Assembly: GCA_011947345.1 (NCBI GenBank) | Contig: JAAVTG010000002.1 | Location: forward strand, 273,943-337,942 | Reading direction: 5' to 3' | Length of the DNA stretch: 64,000 nt | From: Phytophthora quininea | Taxonomy: Eukaryota > Oomycota > Peronosporomycetes > Peronosporales > Peronosporaceae | Part shown: piece after piece, positions 1 to 12,051 of the stretch | How the letters are laid out: each line of letters begins with the position of its first letter | Numbering within the stretch: position 1 is the first letter of the stretch | Program-made: the position numbers and the translations under genes | The notes under the pieces: model-generated | What the model was told of the DNA's origin: nothing | The model's input: only the letters and a program-made list of their open reading frames with translations | Databases searched by the model: none

Positions 1-641
1 AGCCGGGACGCACAGCGTCGGGGTTGAGCGAGTCCACGGTCAGAGGCATCAACTACTGCGCGCGACGCGGCCGGATGCGGAATGGCGTCGGGGTTTCTGC
101 GGCGGCAGTCTTCCTGTCAAAGCAAGCGCTCAAGTGAGACTGAATGGTTGTGTCTGGCTGGTCTCCTCTGAATCCGGGCCCTGGGAAGTGATACTCTGTC
201 AGACTCGATAGGGTTGAAGCGTCAACGGAACCGCCCGCCCAAAAGATCGGTTTCGACGCCGGGAAAACCACCGGCAACGTTGCTGCTGACGTGTGCGGGC
301 GATTGCCATGCTCGACTGGCAGCGCAAGACGCAGGAGTTGTGTCAAGTGTCTTTCAACCGGACGTTGTCTGCCAATCGGAAGTTGTCCACAGGAATGCAA
401 AGCTCTTGTCCATCAGTAGTTCACTAGTCTTCGCCTTGGATTCAATGTTCCTGCGGCCAGAACAGCGAATGACCTGTGAAGATAGCAAACAAAACGAGTA
501 GTGCACATTTATTCTTCTATCCACAGCTCGGCACCAAGACGTCCTGCAACACGATGCCACGGCGCATGGTCCATTATTACTAGGGTTTCGATCCGCAATA
601 AGTGAGCGTGTATAGCCTCGGCGCGTGTCAATGCAGTCGCC
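1..641. other. No gene recognised
   Basis: Open frames on both strands here are short, overlap each other and have no recognisable domain. The last part probably holds the promoter of the gene starting at 642. I see no repeat or RNA gene. Confidence 0.5.
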
Positions 642-3600
642 ATGTCCTTCGCGCCGCCGCGGCAGCCGGCGCTCGCTGGAAGCGCCTTCGCCGGCTTCTC
701 GGACGAGCTGCTGGCGTATCTGACGCTGTTCTCCGAGCCAACGGAGCTGCTGCATCTGTCGGAGGTGAACTCTGGTGCGTTCCTTGTCTCCTCCTCGTCC
801 CCCTCCTCTTGTTTGAGTCTCTGATTGTATGTTCGTCCCCGTAGTCTTCTACGTGTTCTGCCAGGAGGACCCTCTCTGGATGTCACAGTGTCTGCGCCTG
901 CACAATGGAGACTTCTCGTACCACCGCAACTGGAAGCTCACGACCTTCTACCCGAGGGGTCCGCGACCGCCGCAACTGGATGAGGCCTTCCACCCCATCG
1001 CCGTGCGCGGCTTCAGCTCCGATTTCCTGTACCGACGTTGGTACAGGTGCCACATGAATCTGGGAGACTCCTACGTACTACCGTCGGAAGAGCAGGACCC
1101 CACCGTGCGTCGATTGCAGAAGATCGACATTGATCAACTCACCTTCAAAGACTTTTACGAGTGCGTGGCTCAGACAATGCTACTACTGTGTTTGGTGTTT
1201 CTGACTGATGATTTCGTATGGATAGACAATACTCTCGGGCCCCATTTATAATTCGCAACGCTCTTGGCAAGTGGAAGGCGTCGACGGAGGTTTGTTACCG
1301 ACTTTTTGCAATCAAATTGATAGAGTTGTGGCTGAAACGATGGTTTTTTTCTTTCTAGTGGACGATGGAGAAGTTAGTGGTGCGCTTCTCGAGTGATGTC
1401 AAGCACCGCATCACTCACAACTTAGACATCATCTCCAGTAGCTCCACGATGGAAATGAGCTTCGCCGACTACCTCCAATATGTGACGAACCAGCACGATG
1501 AGACGCCCCTTTATATCTTCGATCCTCGGTTCGGCGAAAAATGCCAGCTATGCTGGGTGACTACAGCGTTGAAGACCTGAAGGTGTTCAAAGAAGATTTT
1601 TAAGTGTGATGACCGGCTCATCCGAGACGGAGGAAAGCAATGACGACTCCGCTAAAACCGTCAAGCATGAAACTGGAGGGAAGAAGGTGCGGAAAGACAA
1701 GAAGAAGCGTGTTCCCGGGTCCGTTCGACCGGACTTCCGTTGGATCGTCATAGGTCCCCAGCGTACTGGAGCTCCGTGGCACCAGGACCCTGCAAGAACT
1801 TCTGCCTGGAATTCGCTTGTTAAGGGACGCAAGCGGTGGGCTATTTACCCTCCAGACTCTCCACCTCCGGGAGTGAATGTGGGCAAGAATGGCGCATATC
1901 AAGAGAGTAGCTTGGACATGCCTTCGTTGATGTGGTATCTCCATGTGTACCCCACGCTTCCTCCGGATCAAAAGCCGCTGGAAGTCATACAAGAAGAGGG
2001 GAGACGATTTACGTTCCGAATGGCTGGTGGCATCTCGTGCTAAACCTAGATCTCACGATTTGTGTTACGCAAAATGTGGTTGATTCGCACAATGCACTCA
2101 TGTTTATGAAGGATCTGTTGAATGACGGTCACGACGAAGCTCTATCCATGTTCCAACACGAACTCCAAGCCTCACGACCGGAAACGTTTGACATATTCCG
2201 CCTTGTCCAGATACCGAGAATGAGTGGATACCTCAATGAAGAAATGTACATGCAGTCGTTCCGGATTCTCGAATACTGGAAGCCGCAGCTAAAGAAGATT
2301 TTGAAGCGCCACAAGGTACTAGTGGCGCAGACCTCCGCTGTGCATGGCGACTCCGCTCCGACATCAATCGCTGGCGGAGAGAAAATGAAGTTTCCCAAGA
2401 TGAAGAGTCTGACTTCACGAGTAAACCCGACGTTTGGGGTGGGGAAGCACTTGTTGGTGAAGTTCTTTAGCCAGTTTAACGAGAACTGGGGCGAGTTTGA
2501 TTTTGAATCCTACACGGCTCCTAACTTTGATGCGATTGAGGGTGAAGCTTCATCGAAACGTCGAAAGCAGGAGATTTTGCAACCGTACGAGTTGAAGAAT
2601 GCTATGTCGCTGCGTTTTGCGATGGAGGAATGCTTTCGCATTGAGAAAGCCATCTACGAGATGATTGGGAAAGCCGAGACTGATAAAACAGTTGTATCGC
2701 TTCAGGCGATGGTTCCTCGCTTATATCACTCTGGCCATCTTCTTCATGTAGACGAAGTGGACGATGAGGAAAGGAAGGCCCAATGTGGCGTTGGCCGTAT
2801 GTCATCGTTGAGTATAAGAGCAATGTTATCGGACTTGATGCCCTCACGAAAAAGGTGGCGCTACTATGAAGTCCTGGCGATCAGCGGCTGCCTGGATCAG
2901 CAAGGAGTTTTTGCCAAGGCTTCACTCTGTCCCCATCGATCCTGAGTTCCGCGGTGTGTACGGACACAGCAAGGCTGAGTGGGATTGGTACATTCACTAC
3001 ATGCTTCGCCAAAGGAAACGTGCAGTGTCATGTAAGTTTTTCTTTTTGCTGTGTGTATTTCTGTGTAAACCAAAGCAGCAACTAACACGTTGGCTTTTGC
3101 AGTTCACTTGGTCGAATCCGACATGCCCGTTCACTTGATGAAGCTGCTCGAGAGCTTCCTCCCTGGTGCCTCCAGTGACGCCATTGTGGCGGAGCTGCTT
3201 CCGGTAAAGCCCTCGGAGAAGAAGCCGGTGTTGCTTCACGGCGACTTGACGGATGAAAACATTCTTGGCACCGAGTTGGGCGGTGTCACCGAAAACGGCG
3301 TAGCAATCAACGGAAAACCAGGACACCAGACAGATCTGGCCTCACATCTGAAGGCGATCGGGTGCAAAAGTACATTCCGCTGCTGGTGGAGCAGGAGTTG
3401 ACTTGCGAGTCGTTGAGCCTGCTCGACGAGCACCATCTAAAGGATCTGGGCATTCCTATAGGACCTCGTCTCGCAATCTTGAAGGGAAAGCAACCTCCGA
3501 GCCGCGTTCGTATCGTCGATAGCGAAGACGACGGAACCGACAGTCGGTTCGAGAGTGAAGACGAGTGGGAAACCAGCAGCGATAGTAGCAGCAGCTCTGA

Positions 3601-4086
3601 AGAGGAGGAAGGCGACTTTGCGACGCCAGCGGGGCTGGCAGCTGCCGAAGCGAAGCGCAAGGAGCGGTTTGTTGGTCCACATGAATGGGTGCCAACGTCC
3701 GTGATCGATTTTGCCGATTCAAAGGCGGGAGACCCGCTATACGACCTCGTTGCTGTCTTCTTCGCAGCACTGGTGAGCTATGTTGCTCGATACGAAGCAG
3801 AAATTGTTGACTGACGATTGTGTGTCTGCGTATATGGCATGAGCAGCACTGCGACCGCGAGCTTTGGAAGGAGACGCTGTCTTCGGAATACTGGCAAGAC
3901 TACATCCGCCGCGAGAAGACACAAAGTGCACCGCGCCGTCGCTGCCTTCGCGAACGATTCCTGCAGCTCGTGCTGCTCCATCCGAGTCGCTCCATCAAGG
4001 GTCTGTTCTGGTACTTCCCTCAAGCGAAGAGCTTCACCTCGTGGGAAGATCTCGCGCGTGGCATTTTCAGCGACCTGTTTGAGTAA
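642..4086 (+). CDS. F-box/JmjC-domain protein with C-terminal kinase-like lobe and inserted SAM domain
   Basis: The start at 642 is followed by an F-box-like segment ([13 protein letters not shown]) that continues across an intron at 775-844. Further introns fit at 1161-1225 and 1290-1358. A JMJD6-like JmjC domain follows: the HxD iron ligands are in [13 protein letters not shown] near 1777-1815, and the distal His is in [11 protein letters not shown] near 2015-2050. The C-terminal part resembles an aminoglycoside/choline kinase: [13 protein letters not shown] near 3230-3270 (catalytic HGDxxxxN) and [16 protein letters not shown] near 3700-3750. Between these two motifs lies a SAM domain (3340-3480) and an acidic Ser/Glu stretch. 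A last intron near 3771-3861 fits in phase. JmjC family members hydroxylate or demethylate proteins with Fe(II) and 2-oxoglutarate. The frame breaks near 1541, 1598, 1999 and 3360 at A, T or G runs, plus an unclear stretch at 2780-2890; I read these as consensus indels. The overall architecture is unusual. Confidence 0.75.
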
Positions 4087-4182
4087 GTCCTCGCATTTTT
4101 GCAGACGCATGTTTGACCGGAGGGGCTTGATGATGATAAAAGTGCTACATGAATGTAAGTTGATGAGTGGTTGCCATCCTTT

Positions 4183-4626
4183 CTAGTACGTCGGCTGCAC
4201 CTGCTTGACCTCCTTGAGCAACTCGTCGTAGGCCTCCTGCGCGTTAAAGCCCGGCTTGCTGGGCGTGATGAGTATGCAGCTCGTGGGCCGCTTGGACAGC
4301 GCCGAAGCGCCTAGGTCCACCTTGGACGGCGTGAAGATGTACGGGATGTCGTTCTCCTCGCAGAGCACGGGGATGTGCGAGATGACGTCCACGGGCGAGA
4401 TGTCGCCGGCGATGACGCACACGCCCTTGTCGCCCTTGCGGATGCCCTTGACCACCTCCTTGACGCCGCGCTTGATGCCCTTGACCTTGGTGGCCTTCTT
4501 CACCACCTTGTACGCGTGCTTGGTTTGCTTGCGCGTGGCCAGCGGCTTGGCGATCACCGACACGTGCTTCACGCGCTCCTCGTAGCTGCTGCCGCTCTTC
4601 TTCTTGCTGCCCTCGGCGTCGCTCAT
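4183..4626 (-). CDS. NHP2: H/ACA ribonucleoprotein subunit NHP2 (L7Ae family)
   Basis: A 147-residue intact frame. The L7Ae/NHP2 core is clear: a basic N-terminal region (KQTKHAYKVVKKATK), then VKGIRKGDKGVCVIAGDISP, which is the RNA-binding loop and strand, followed by DVISHIPVLCEENDIPYIF. NHP2 binds the kink-turn-like part of H/ACA guide RNAs and works with dyskerin, NOP10 and GAR1 in pseudouridylation and rRNA maturation in the nucleolus. I chose the Met at 4626 (MSDAEGSKKK) because the 18 upstream in-frame residues are Thr/Ser-rich and look like 5' leader. The length is normal for the family. It converges on the JmjC gene with about 100 bp between the stops. Confidence 0.92.
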   Translation of the reverse strand: MSDAEGSKKKSGSSYEERVKHVSVIAKPLATRKQTKHAYKVVKKATKVKGIKRGVKEVVKGIRKGDKGVCVIAGDISPVDVISHIPVLCEENDIPYIFTPSKVDLGASALSKRPTSCILITPSKPGFNAQEAYDELLKEVKQVQPTY

Positions 4627-4796
4627 GGTCGTCGTCGTGCTCTGCAGGTTGATGCGCGTTTGGCTGGTGGCGGCGACCAACCGATACGGGAAAATGTATT
4701 GGACAAAATAGCCGAAAGTAAGGCCTTAATTTGGCCAGTATAATCGCCGTATTTCGACACTCGCTCGTGGCCGCAGACAGAACCTCCGGAACAACC

Positions 4797-5106
4797 ATGG
4801 GCTTCACGGGCATCGCCGTCGGCACCCTCTTCGGGCTCACCACCAAGCTCGGCAGCAACGCGCTGCAGAAGGTCCCGTTCATGCGCCGTACGTGCAGATT
4901 CCTTCGTGCTAACGCTTGCAGCGACTGCAGAAAAGTTGACGATCGTTTCGATGTTTCGGACAGAGCCGTGGGAGCACGTGATCTTCATGGGCGTGGGCGC
5001 CGTCACGGGCAACTACCTGCAGAAGAAGTACCACCGCGACCTGGAGGAGGTGGAGGAGCTGCGACTGTATCTGGAGCGCCGTCCGGACGTCAACAAGAAG
5101 TTGTAA
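4797..5106 (+). CDS. Small single-membrane-segment protein, family not recognised
   Basis: Two exons, with an intron at 4888-4963 (GTACGT...CAG) that joins in phase, give a protein of about 77 residues. The N-terminus is hydrophobic and glycine-rich (MGFTGIAVGTLFGLTTKL). The second exon has PWEHVIFMGVGAVTGNYLQKKY and then a charged helical tail rich in Glu/Leu/Arg. Size and layout recall small accessory subunits of mitochondrial membrane complexes, but I cannot name a family. It is divergent from NHP2, so the two may share the 170 bp between them as a promoter. Coding is supported by the clean splice and in-phase reading, not by homology. Confidence 0.6.
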
Positions 5107-5343
5107 ACGGGGTGCTATCTCATGAACCAGCACGGGGGCAGGAAGCAAGCAAGAGAGATGTTTCTCCTTCAGTCAGCCATGAAACCCAGAAAAATGTCAA
5201 GAAATATTGCCGAGCTTACTGTGCTACCTGCGAGATGAATGTGTTATCTTAGCGCTGCAGTTCCCATGTGTTGTTTGTAGAAAGCTGGTGAAAGGACGCG
5301 ATCCGTTCTGCCCGCCACTTATAAATCGACGACCAAGCGCAGG

Positions 5344-7113
5344 ATGGAGCTCGCGTACTTGTATACCAAGCAGCGCGAGAGCTTCGGACGATACTGCGAC
5401 TTCCGCAACGTGGACGCCAAGGTGCTGGAGAGCATCCCGTGCACCGATGCGCTGGAGAACGACTACGTGCGCAGACGACCGATGGTGACGCGGCTGGATA
5501 CGACCCCGCACATGTCGGAGCACGAGGTGAACACGGAGCGTCTCGTCACCAAACACAGCAGCATGCGTCACGTGGAGGGGCTGGCCCAAGGATGTGGACC
5601 CCGCCGAGCAGAGCGACGTGCAGCGCTTCCGCAAGAAGGCCGAGAAGGACGACGACTACAAACAGGCGGTGAAGAGTCTCGGACCTGTTGTGGACCGAGC
5701 ACTCAAACAAAACAACACCATCAACATCTACCAGGACTACTTCGCCCACATGGGCGAGGCCGCGACGACAGAACAGCCCAGTGCCAAGGGGCTTGCCGTG
5801 TTTCGCGACCCAGAACCGGTGAAGCGCACGGTCTCGCAGATCGATTGGCACCCCGAGAGTCCGCAAAAGATGGCGGCTTGCTATTGCATCCTTAACTTTC
5901 AAGACCCGAAGTTTGTGTCGGCTCGACTTCCAGCAAACTCGTACATTTGGGACGTGCTGAACCCGAACACACCCGAGACCACCCTCAAACCGGCGTCGCC
6001 CCTAGTGTGCATGCGCTACAATCCAAAGTCTGTCGACCAACTTGTGGCGGGATCGTACAACGGACTCATTTCATTCTTCGATCTGCGCAAGTCGGGGGCA
6101 GCGCCTGCAGAAACCTCTATTATCGAGCACTCGCACCATGATCCAGTCTACGATGTCTTCTGGATCTCCAGCAAAACGGGCAATCAGTGTTGCTCGGTGT
6201 CCACGGACGGCTGGATGCTCTGGTGGGATATCCGCCACCTAGCGCAGCCAACGCATAAAATTCTTCTGACTGACAAGGACGGCTTAGCGTTTGGTGGGTC
6301 GTCCATGGAGTACAACACGGAGGCCGGCCCAACTAAATACCTGGTTGGCACTGAACAAGGCGCCGTGTTGAGTGTAAACCTGCGCAATGCCAAGCAGAAC
6401 AACGGAATCACACTCTACGATACTGGAGCAGGTAAGCACCACGGCCCAGTATGCGCCATCCAGCGAAATCCTACCCACAATAAGTTCTTCCTCACAATCG
6501 GAGATTGGACGGCGCGCCTGTGGTGCGAAGATCTGAAAACCCCCATCATGAGTACGATCTACCACGACTCGTATGTGACTGCCGGCTGCTGGTCTCCGAC
6601 GCGCGCTGGTGTCTTTTTCGTCACTCGTATGGATGGTGTCGTGGACATTTGGGACTTCTTCTACCGTCAGAATGAGGTGGCGTATTCTCACAAGGTTGGC
6701 GATGTTGCTCTCTCCTCTGTTAGCGTGCAAGGGAATATGGGCTCTGGGGAAAGCTCGTAGCTGTAGGAGATTGCAATGGCATGATCTCGCTCATGGAGCT
6801 CTCAGACGGTCTTGCAGTTTCGCAGCCCAATGAGAAGGCCGCTATCAACGGCATGTTCGAGCGCGAAACCAAGCGTGAGAAGAATTTGGAGGCCAAGGAG
6901 AAGGAGCTGCGTCGGAAGAAGGCTACGATAGAGGAAGGCGCGGCCGATGATCGCGGAGGCAACCTCAAGGACGACAAGATGGAAGAGCTGCTGCGAACTG
7001 TAGACGCCAACTTCCTCGGCATGATCAAGGAAGCGGAGGATTCAGAGAACAAGAACATGGAGCACAAGGGCGGCGACGCCCTAGGCGGCAAGGACGAAGA
7101 CAACCAGCTTTAG
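5344..7113 (+). CDS. DNAI2: Axonemal dynein intermediate chain 2 (WD-repeat)
   Basis: The start MELAYLYTKQRESFGR matches the conserved N-terminus of DNAI2/IC69-type outer-arm dynein intermediate chains. Later family hallmarks are MSEHEVNTERL, VDPAEQSDVQRFRKKAEKD, NTINIYQDYF and a WD-repeat propeller with DPVYDVFWISSKTG, WWDIRH, VGTEQGAVLSVNLR and FFLTIGDWTARLW. A charged coiled-coil tail begins at MFERETKREKNLEAKEKE. The protein anchors the outer dynein arm in the axoneme, here of zoospore flagella. Two frame breaks interrupt it: near 5580 (GGGG before CTGG) and near 6745 (CTGGGGAAAG). Both lie in G runs within otherwise perfectly conserved sequence, so I treat the gene as intact in the organism. 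No intron is needed. Confidence 0.93.
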
Positions 7114-7239
7114 GTGTAAGTAGTGGCAATTCTAAAGGTTGAAGTTGCATAAAGTTGAAGGGAGAATGATGGTCGTTTGGTTTCCCATTGGGCACATTCC
7201 GCATTTTGTCACCTCGGTCGCAAGTCGCAGCAGGGAAAC

Positions 7240-7859
7240 ATGGCCAAGGAGCCGCGCGAGATTATGCCGATTCCAGTGAGCGCTGCCTACTCCATCTGCC
7301 TGAGTACTTGTACTGATGGATTGCTGCAGGAGAACGAGGACGTCGCTACCGAAGGAGAAGAGGAGTCCCCAGAGCAGAACTTGATCGCAGATCTTGACGC
7401 TGAGGAGCAGACGAACGAGGGAGGGAGGGGCTGACACCGTACGTGGCCAAGTGCTACGGACATTTGGAGACTCTGCGGAAGCGCAAGCGCGAGCAGGAGG
7501 AGCAGGTCGAGACGCTCGTGGAAGGTTTGGCTTTACTATACGTAGCTGGAAGGAACTATTTACTGAGAATGGTGTTCTGCTGAACTGTGGCTATAAAGAA
7601 ACCTTTGGGCAGGTGGAAGCCATTATGCAGGAGATCATGCGTGGGCTGCAGGAGCGTCACGCAGCCTCGCACGCACGCTTTGAGGCCAGCGACGAGCAGC
7701 TCATGCGTAGTCTGCGGGCCCACAACAGAGTGCGTACTTGATGGGATTTTGTACTATGGGACGATCACTAATATCGTCATATAGCTTGAGAAGAAGCTCA
7801 AGATGATCGCGGCCATCCTACTGCGGGAGGACGACGCTGAACAAGAAGAAGTTGAGTGA
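7240..7859 (+). CDS. Small acidic coiled-coil protein, unknown
   Basis: Probably several small exons. MAKEPREIMPIP is followed by an intron ending in CTGCAG near 7329. Then comes an acidic segment (ENEDVATEGEEESPEQN), a helical segment (LTPYVAKCYGHLETLRKRKREQEEQ), a second intron that fits 7526-7599, a helix VEAIMQEIMRGLQERH, a third intron ending near 7784, and a final exon LEKKLKMIAAILLREDDAEQEE. The frame breaks near 7425 in a G-rich run. No family is recognised. The pattern suggests a short coiled-coil component of a larger complex. It lies directly downstream of DNAI2 on the same strand, but nothing in its sequence shows a flagellar role. Confidence 0.5.
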
Positions 7860-7941
7860 AAAGACAACATCATCCGAAAATTCACAGTAGCATTTTCGGC
7901 GCTTTTCTCATTGTCATTTTTCTACACAACATTTGCTGCGG

Positions 7942-9816
7942 ATGGAGGAGACTGCGAAGGCGAAGGACGGCGCCAACCCGTTGCTTGTGGCGTCTCCTCC
8001 GCTGGAGCAAAGTGCCGACCGACAGATCCAGACGCTGCTTTATTGGAAAGGCTACTCCCATTTCGACCAGTGGAGATTTAGCCGCAGGAACGGCGCTCCC
8101 TTTCGTCTCCGCCAAGCGCTGTCTCAACTACTACCAACGGTTCGTATTGTTAGTTTGTATCGACGTTTAACACGTTAGGACTAACATTGGTCTTTGATTA
8201 TCCTCGTGGTTGTAGCTTATGGGAGCGCGGGACTATGCGGGTGCGGCGAAAGTGCTGGCCGTGATGTACCAACGCTTCGCTGTGACTCCAGCGTTATGCA
8301 TTGAGGTAGGAGCCCTGGCAACCGAGTAGCATTCGCGATGGCGTCGTTGTAATGATGGTGCAATATTTATTTTGTTCAGGCCAGCTTGGAGATCATACGT
8401 CGGCAGCCGGACTATCGCAGCGACTTGTTGAGCTTCTACGAGACCGCTCTGGAAAATCGCCGTTTGGACGTTAGGATATACTTCTGTATTGCTATTCGTT
8501 TCCAAATAATTGCTGAGTGTGCTGTGTTTAGAAAATGCTTCTGCTGAAAGAGCTCTTCCTTTTCCGCATCATCCATGGAGAATTCTACGAAGCATACCAT
8601 CTTTACCAGGACAAGATCCAAAGCGTAAGTATCCAAGGCGAATGTGATCCCGCTCATCAATAGCCATGTAATGTGTGCTTGGAATGGTGCTGTGCAGATG
8701 GAAGACTTGGAGCATGATGCGAGGTTACTCGCAAATTTTGGCGTGCTTTGTTACTGGCTTTTGTTTATTGAATCCAAAGAAATCCGAGAAGTGTTGAAGC
8801 GCGAAGAAGTAGACGAAGAGGAGGAAGGACGGGATGGGTTGGATGGACAGTTCCCCGTGCACGAGAGCATCGAGTCGGTGATAGAGTCTACCTATTTATT
8901 CAAAACGCCCATCGGCGTTCACATTTTGTATCAGCATGCAAGTGGAGCACTGCGTCGCGCTGTCGCGTTATGTCCGGAGTCCGCAATATTTGTGGAGTAC
9001 ACTGCTCAACTTCTTGTCCTTGTGGGTGACATTCAGTCGGCGTGCGATTTTCTAGAGTCTTTCTTCCACGCACATCCGACCGACCCTCACGGATCTAGAA
9101 TGGTACGAAAAATTCGTAGTGTGTTACATTTTGGTGACGTCTTACGAGATAACTTTATGCTCTTGCAGTTGTCCGGATTTTGGAGAAATACTACCCGGAT
9201 TCTGTGGACGCTCAAGTGGCGGTTTATATTCGGTATGACTCAAAGGTTGATCCATCCACGCTATTAACCATTCCTGACTATTCTGCGTATTACGATGAAT
9301 AGGTGGATGAAGGCCGATCCAGCCTGTAACTATGCCTTTGAAAAAGTGTTGGAGCTGTCCAGTGCAGGCGCGATCTCTTCGTATACACTGACCAACACTC
9401 TTGTGGAAGCGCTTGACGTTTGCGGCAGTGATCTATACGTAATTCAAAATCCTCAAGTAGCGCTAAAGCTCTGGAGAAATTTGGCGGAGCTGCTTACAGC
9501 CATGGACGATGAAGAATTTTTAATGGTTCAAGTTGATGGGAACGTTCAAGAAACGATCGCTGACATTAGTGCGCAGCGGCTTTGGTGGAAGCGAGTCTTC
9601 TTTTCTAGACCGAGTACAGTGGATGAGGTTGTTTCGCTGTCAAATAGCAGCGCAGCTTTGATGGAGGTCTCAATCTACCGCGCTGCTGTTGCCAATCGCT
9701 TCTACCCGGGACTCCTTGCGCTACCTGAAGCCCTGCGCTCTGCTATGACGTCGTCTAGTGTGACAATTAACCGAGACTACCAGCGGCTGTTCAAAAGGTA
9801 CAAAGGCATTGCTTGA
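7942..9816 (+). CDS. Probable RNA polymerase I TBP-associated factor, TAF1A-like
   Basis: Multi-exon gene. Exon 1 starts METAKAKD-like at 7942 and splices at 8140-8215. Further short introns follow near 8305-8380, 8470-8530, 8625-8697, 9100-9168 and 9230-9302. The protein is helical and TPR-like: RQALSQLLPT, MGARDYAGAAKVLAVMYQRF, PDYRSDLLSFYETALENRR, LFLFRIIHGEFYEAYHLYQ and later PESAIFVEYTAQLLVLVGD. This order of helical repeats resembles TAF1A (TAF(I)48), a subunit of the SL1 selectivity factor of RNA polymerase I. The call rests on overall pattern, with no catalytic motif to test it. A generic TPR protein is the main alternative. Confidence 0.45.
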
Positions 9817-9932
9817 ATGTTCCTTTACTGGAGGAAGTACTAATCATGGGAGCGAATGCTGTATATTGCAGCTTTTTCTCGCACTCTTCAGTCACGGCAA
9901 CAGCGAGAACTGCTGACAGATCGTTTTACGAC

Positions 9933-11322
9933 ATGTCCTTTATAAATCTCATTGTGGAGGATCAAGACAAGATCGTTCCATTTCCTGCGTTCAGTGGCGA
10001 CTATACTCTCGTGGACGTGATGACCCGCAAGTCTATGGTTAAGACAGCTTCAGCAAACAATAAAGCGATAGCGGAGGTCACACACGAAGACGGACACAAA
10101 GAAGTCGACTCGCAGCTAGTTAACGAATTACTTGACGCACTAGAAGGTGAAGTGCGTAGTATTGATCCAGTGGAGCGTGCTGCCAATAATGTTGCCAGTA
10201 CATTAATCCCGGCATACGTGGACATCGTCGAAGATGAAGCGTACAGCTACCCGGATGCGACGCCGCGCCACATCTACACGATGGTTTCTCATAAGTTGGC
10301 TCTCTCAGATATGGTAGTCCCGACGTTCAAGCAAGTGTTACGCCTGATCCGCTTCTTTCGCTTGCGATGGAATGGTAACTTGATTGAATATGGTCACCGT
10401 GGGGTATCGATGCGATATGAGTTTTTCTAGCCAAGTTTGTGCTTCAGCAACGGAAGAAGAGCGAGTTCGAGATCACAAAGAACGTCGTAAAAGAAGCAAC
10501 CGAGGAAATGAAGCGCGTCTTTTCCTGCTCCCATCCACACTTCCCTGACGAAAACCTTGTGGAGCTGGTGATGTGTAACAAAATGTCAAGTTTCGCTCGT
10601 CAACGGCGCGTGCGTCTCACAGAAGTGCGGAAAGCTCTGCGCCCCATTTTGAAACAATTCATCTATGTTAACGAGAAGGAATTAGCGGCAGCAACGTGGT
10701 CGGTGTGCAAGGCAAATGGTCTTGAAGGTGTCGTAACGCATGAGGACATCATTTGCACACTGCAGAGCTTGCTTCCTGGGCACTACTTCTGGGTCATTGA
10801 AGCCATAGATCCTCGAGTACAAAGGTCTCTCGCAAGCCCAGAGATTCGAGGAACATCAAACGATCCAGAGAGAATCATGCACATCATGAAGACCAGGCAT
10901 CGGTACACACGATTGACCATCCCACACATACAAGCGATCATGTGGATGGAGCGATATGAGGCTGCTCACGGTCGACTTGTTGAAGACGATTCGGAGTTCT
11001 GGGAGCGAGGAAAATACCGCTTTATCAATCGTAAACGAGCTAGAAAGCAAGGCGACAACGAGGCAAATTCCATCGTCGTTGACGATGAAACGGAGCAGCC
11101 AATGAGAAGGAAACGAAACAGGGCGAGAACACTGAGTGACAGCGACACAGAGGAAGAGGATGACGCGGGGAAGCTGATGAAGCCATACCAGTGGGAAACG
11201 TGCACATGCGTCGTAAGAAGAATGACTGTGTTGTTGATAAGGCGGAGACGGATGGCACTAGCGAAGATGACGACGACGGCGACAGTGATTACACTGTTGA
11301 GTTGAGAGATATGTGCACCTGA
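9933..11322 (+). CDS. Conserved-looking nuclear protein, unknown
   Basis: I start at the Met at 9933 (MSFINLIVEDQDKIVPFPAF). An intron at 10375-10430 (GTAACT...TAG) joins the two long frames in phase, giving FRLRWN/AKFVLQQRKK across the junction. The protein is rich in helices, with a central region VRLTEVRKALRPILKQF. It then has a basic stretch (RKRARKQ, RRKRNRAR) that looks like a nuclear localisation signal, and an acidic Ser/Asp tail. The acidic tail is in a shifted frame after about 11195, which suggests another one-base error; the stop at 11320-11322 belongs to that frame. No domain is recognised. It follows the TAF1A-like gene by only about 115 bp. Confidence 0.55.
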
Positions 11323-11345
11323 ACTACTTTGTACCGTATATTCCA

Positions 11346-12014
11346 TCAAGCTACGGTCCGGCACATTTCTCCACGTCTCCGTTTGTTTTTATGAGCCTGG
11401 CACCATAGCAAATCTGGGCCAGTGGCTTCTTTGGTAGTGACGTCCACCGCGAATTTTGTCCGCAACTCAACTTGAGCTGATTCACGAGCACCAGCATTCG
11501 CGTGGTGGAGCGAACGCGTGAGCAACCGCTGGATTCGATAGCAGCAATTGCGGCAACTTTGGAAGGCACATCGACTCTCGCGCTGGATGACTGAAGTGCA
11601 GTGTGGCGACTGGCAAATAAGCTGGAGAGCCTCAACGTCGTCGACTTCGTGGTGTCGCTTGGCATCCTTGTACGACCGATTCGCAGACCAAACGACTCGT
11701 GACGTATCTTCATGAAGATGGTTAACAAGAGCCATCTTCGTTTGGTGGCGAGCTTTACGTCGGAATTTGTCGTCTTCGTTGCAATCTTCGTCAGCACACG
11801 CGAACGCGCCCACCGTCGCATCTTCACGAAGGGCTGGAAGGAGGAACTCGTCCAAGCTACCACGACCACGAAATGAAACGCGCAATAGTCCTGACTGTCG
11901 ATTTCCCTCGCTGTTTGTGAGGAAAAGAGGTCGGAAGAGTTTATCTATCCATGGATATAGGAAAGACATCAACCATTGCATGCCTGAATGCACTCCATCT
12001 CGTAACCAATTCAT
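11346..12014 (-). CDS. Hypothetical Cys/Arg-rich protein
   Basis: An open frame of about 222 codons from the Met at 12014 (MNWLRDGVHSGMQWLMSF). It contains a hydrophobic N-terminal stretch and later a Cys-containing region (CRNCCYRIQRLLTRSLHH). The frame extends upstream without ATG to overlap the end of the FkbH-like gene, so it could be a separate gene or a final exon of that gene. A second open frame overlaps it in the same direction. No homology is evident and coding status is uncertain. Confidence 0.35.
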   Translation of the reverse strand: MNWLRDGVHSGMQWLMSFLYPWIDKLFRPLFLTNSEGNRQSGLLRVSFRGRGSLDEFLLPALREDATVGAFACADEDCNEDDKFRRKARHQTKMALVNHLHEDTSRVVWSANRSYKDAKRHHEVDDVEALQLICQSPHCTSVIQRESRCAFQSCRNCCYRIQRLLTRSLHHANAGARESAQVELRTKFAVDVTTKEATGPDLLWCQAHKNKRRRGEMCRTVA

Positions 12015-12051
12015 CAATCCTTGCTGTTTGCTGCCGTTGTTGTCTACAGTC

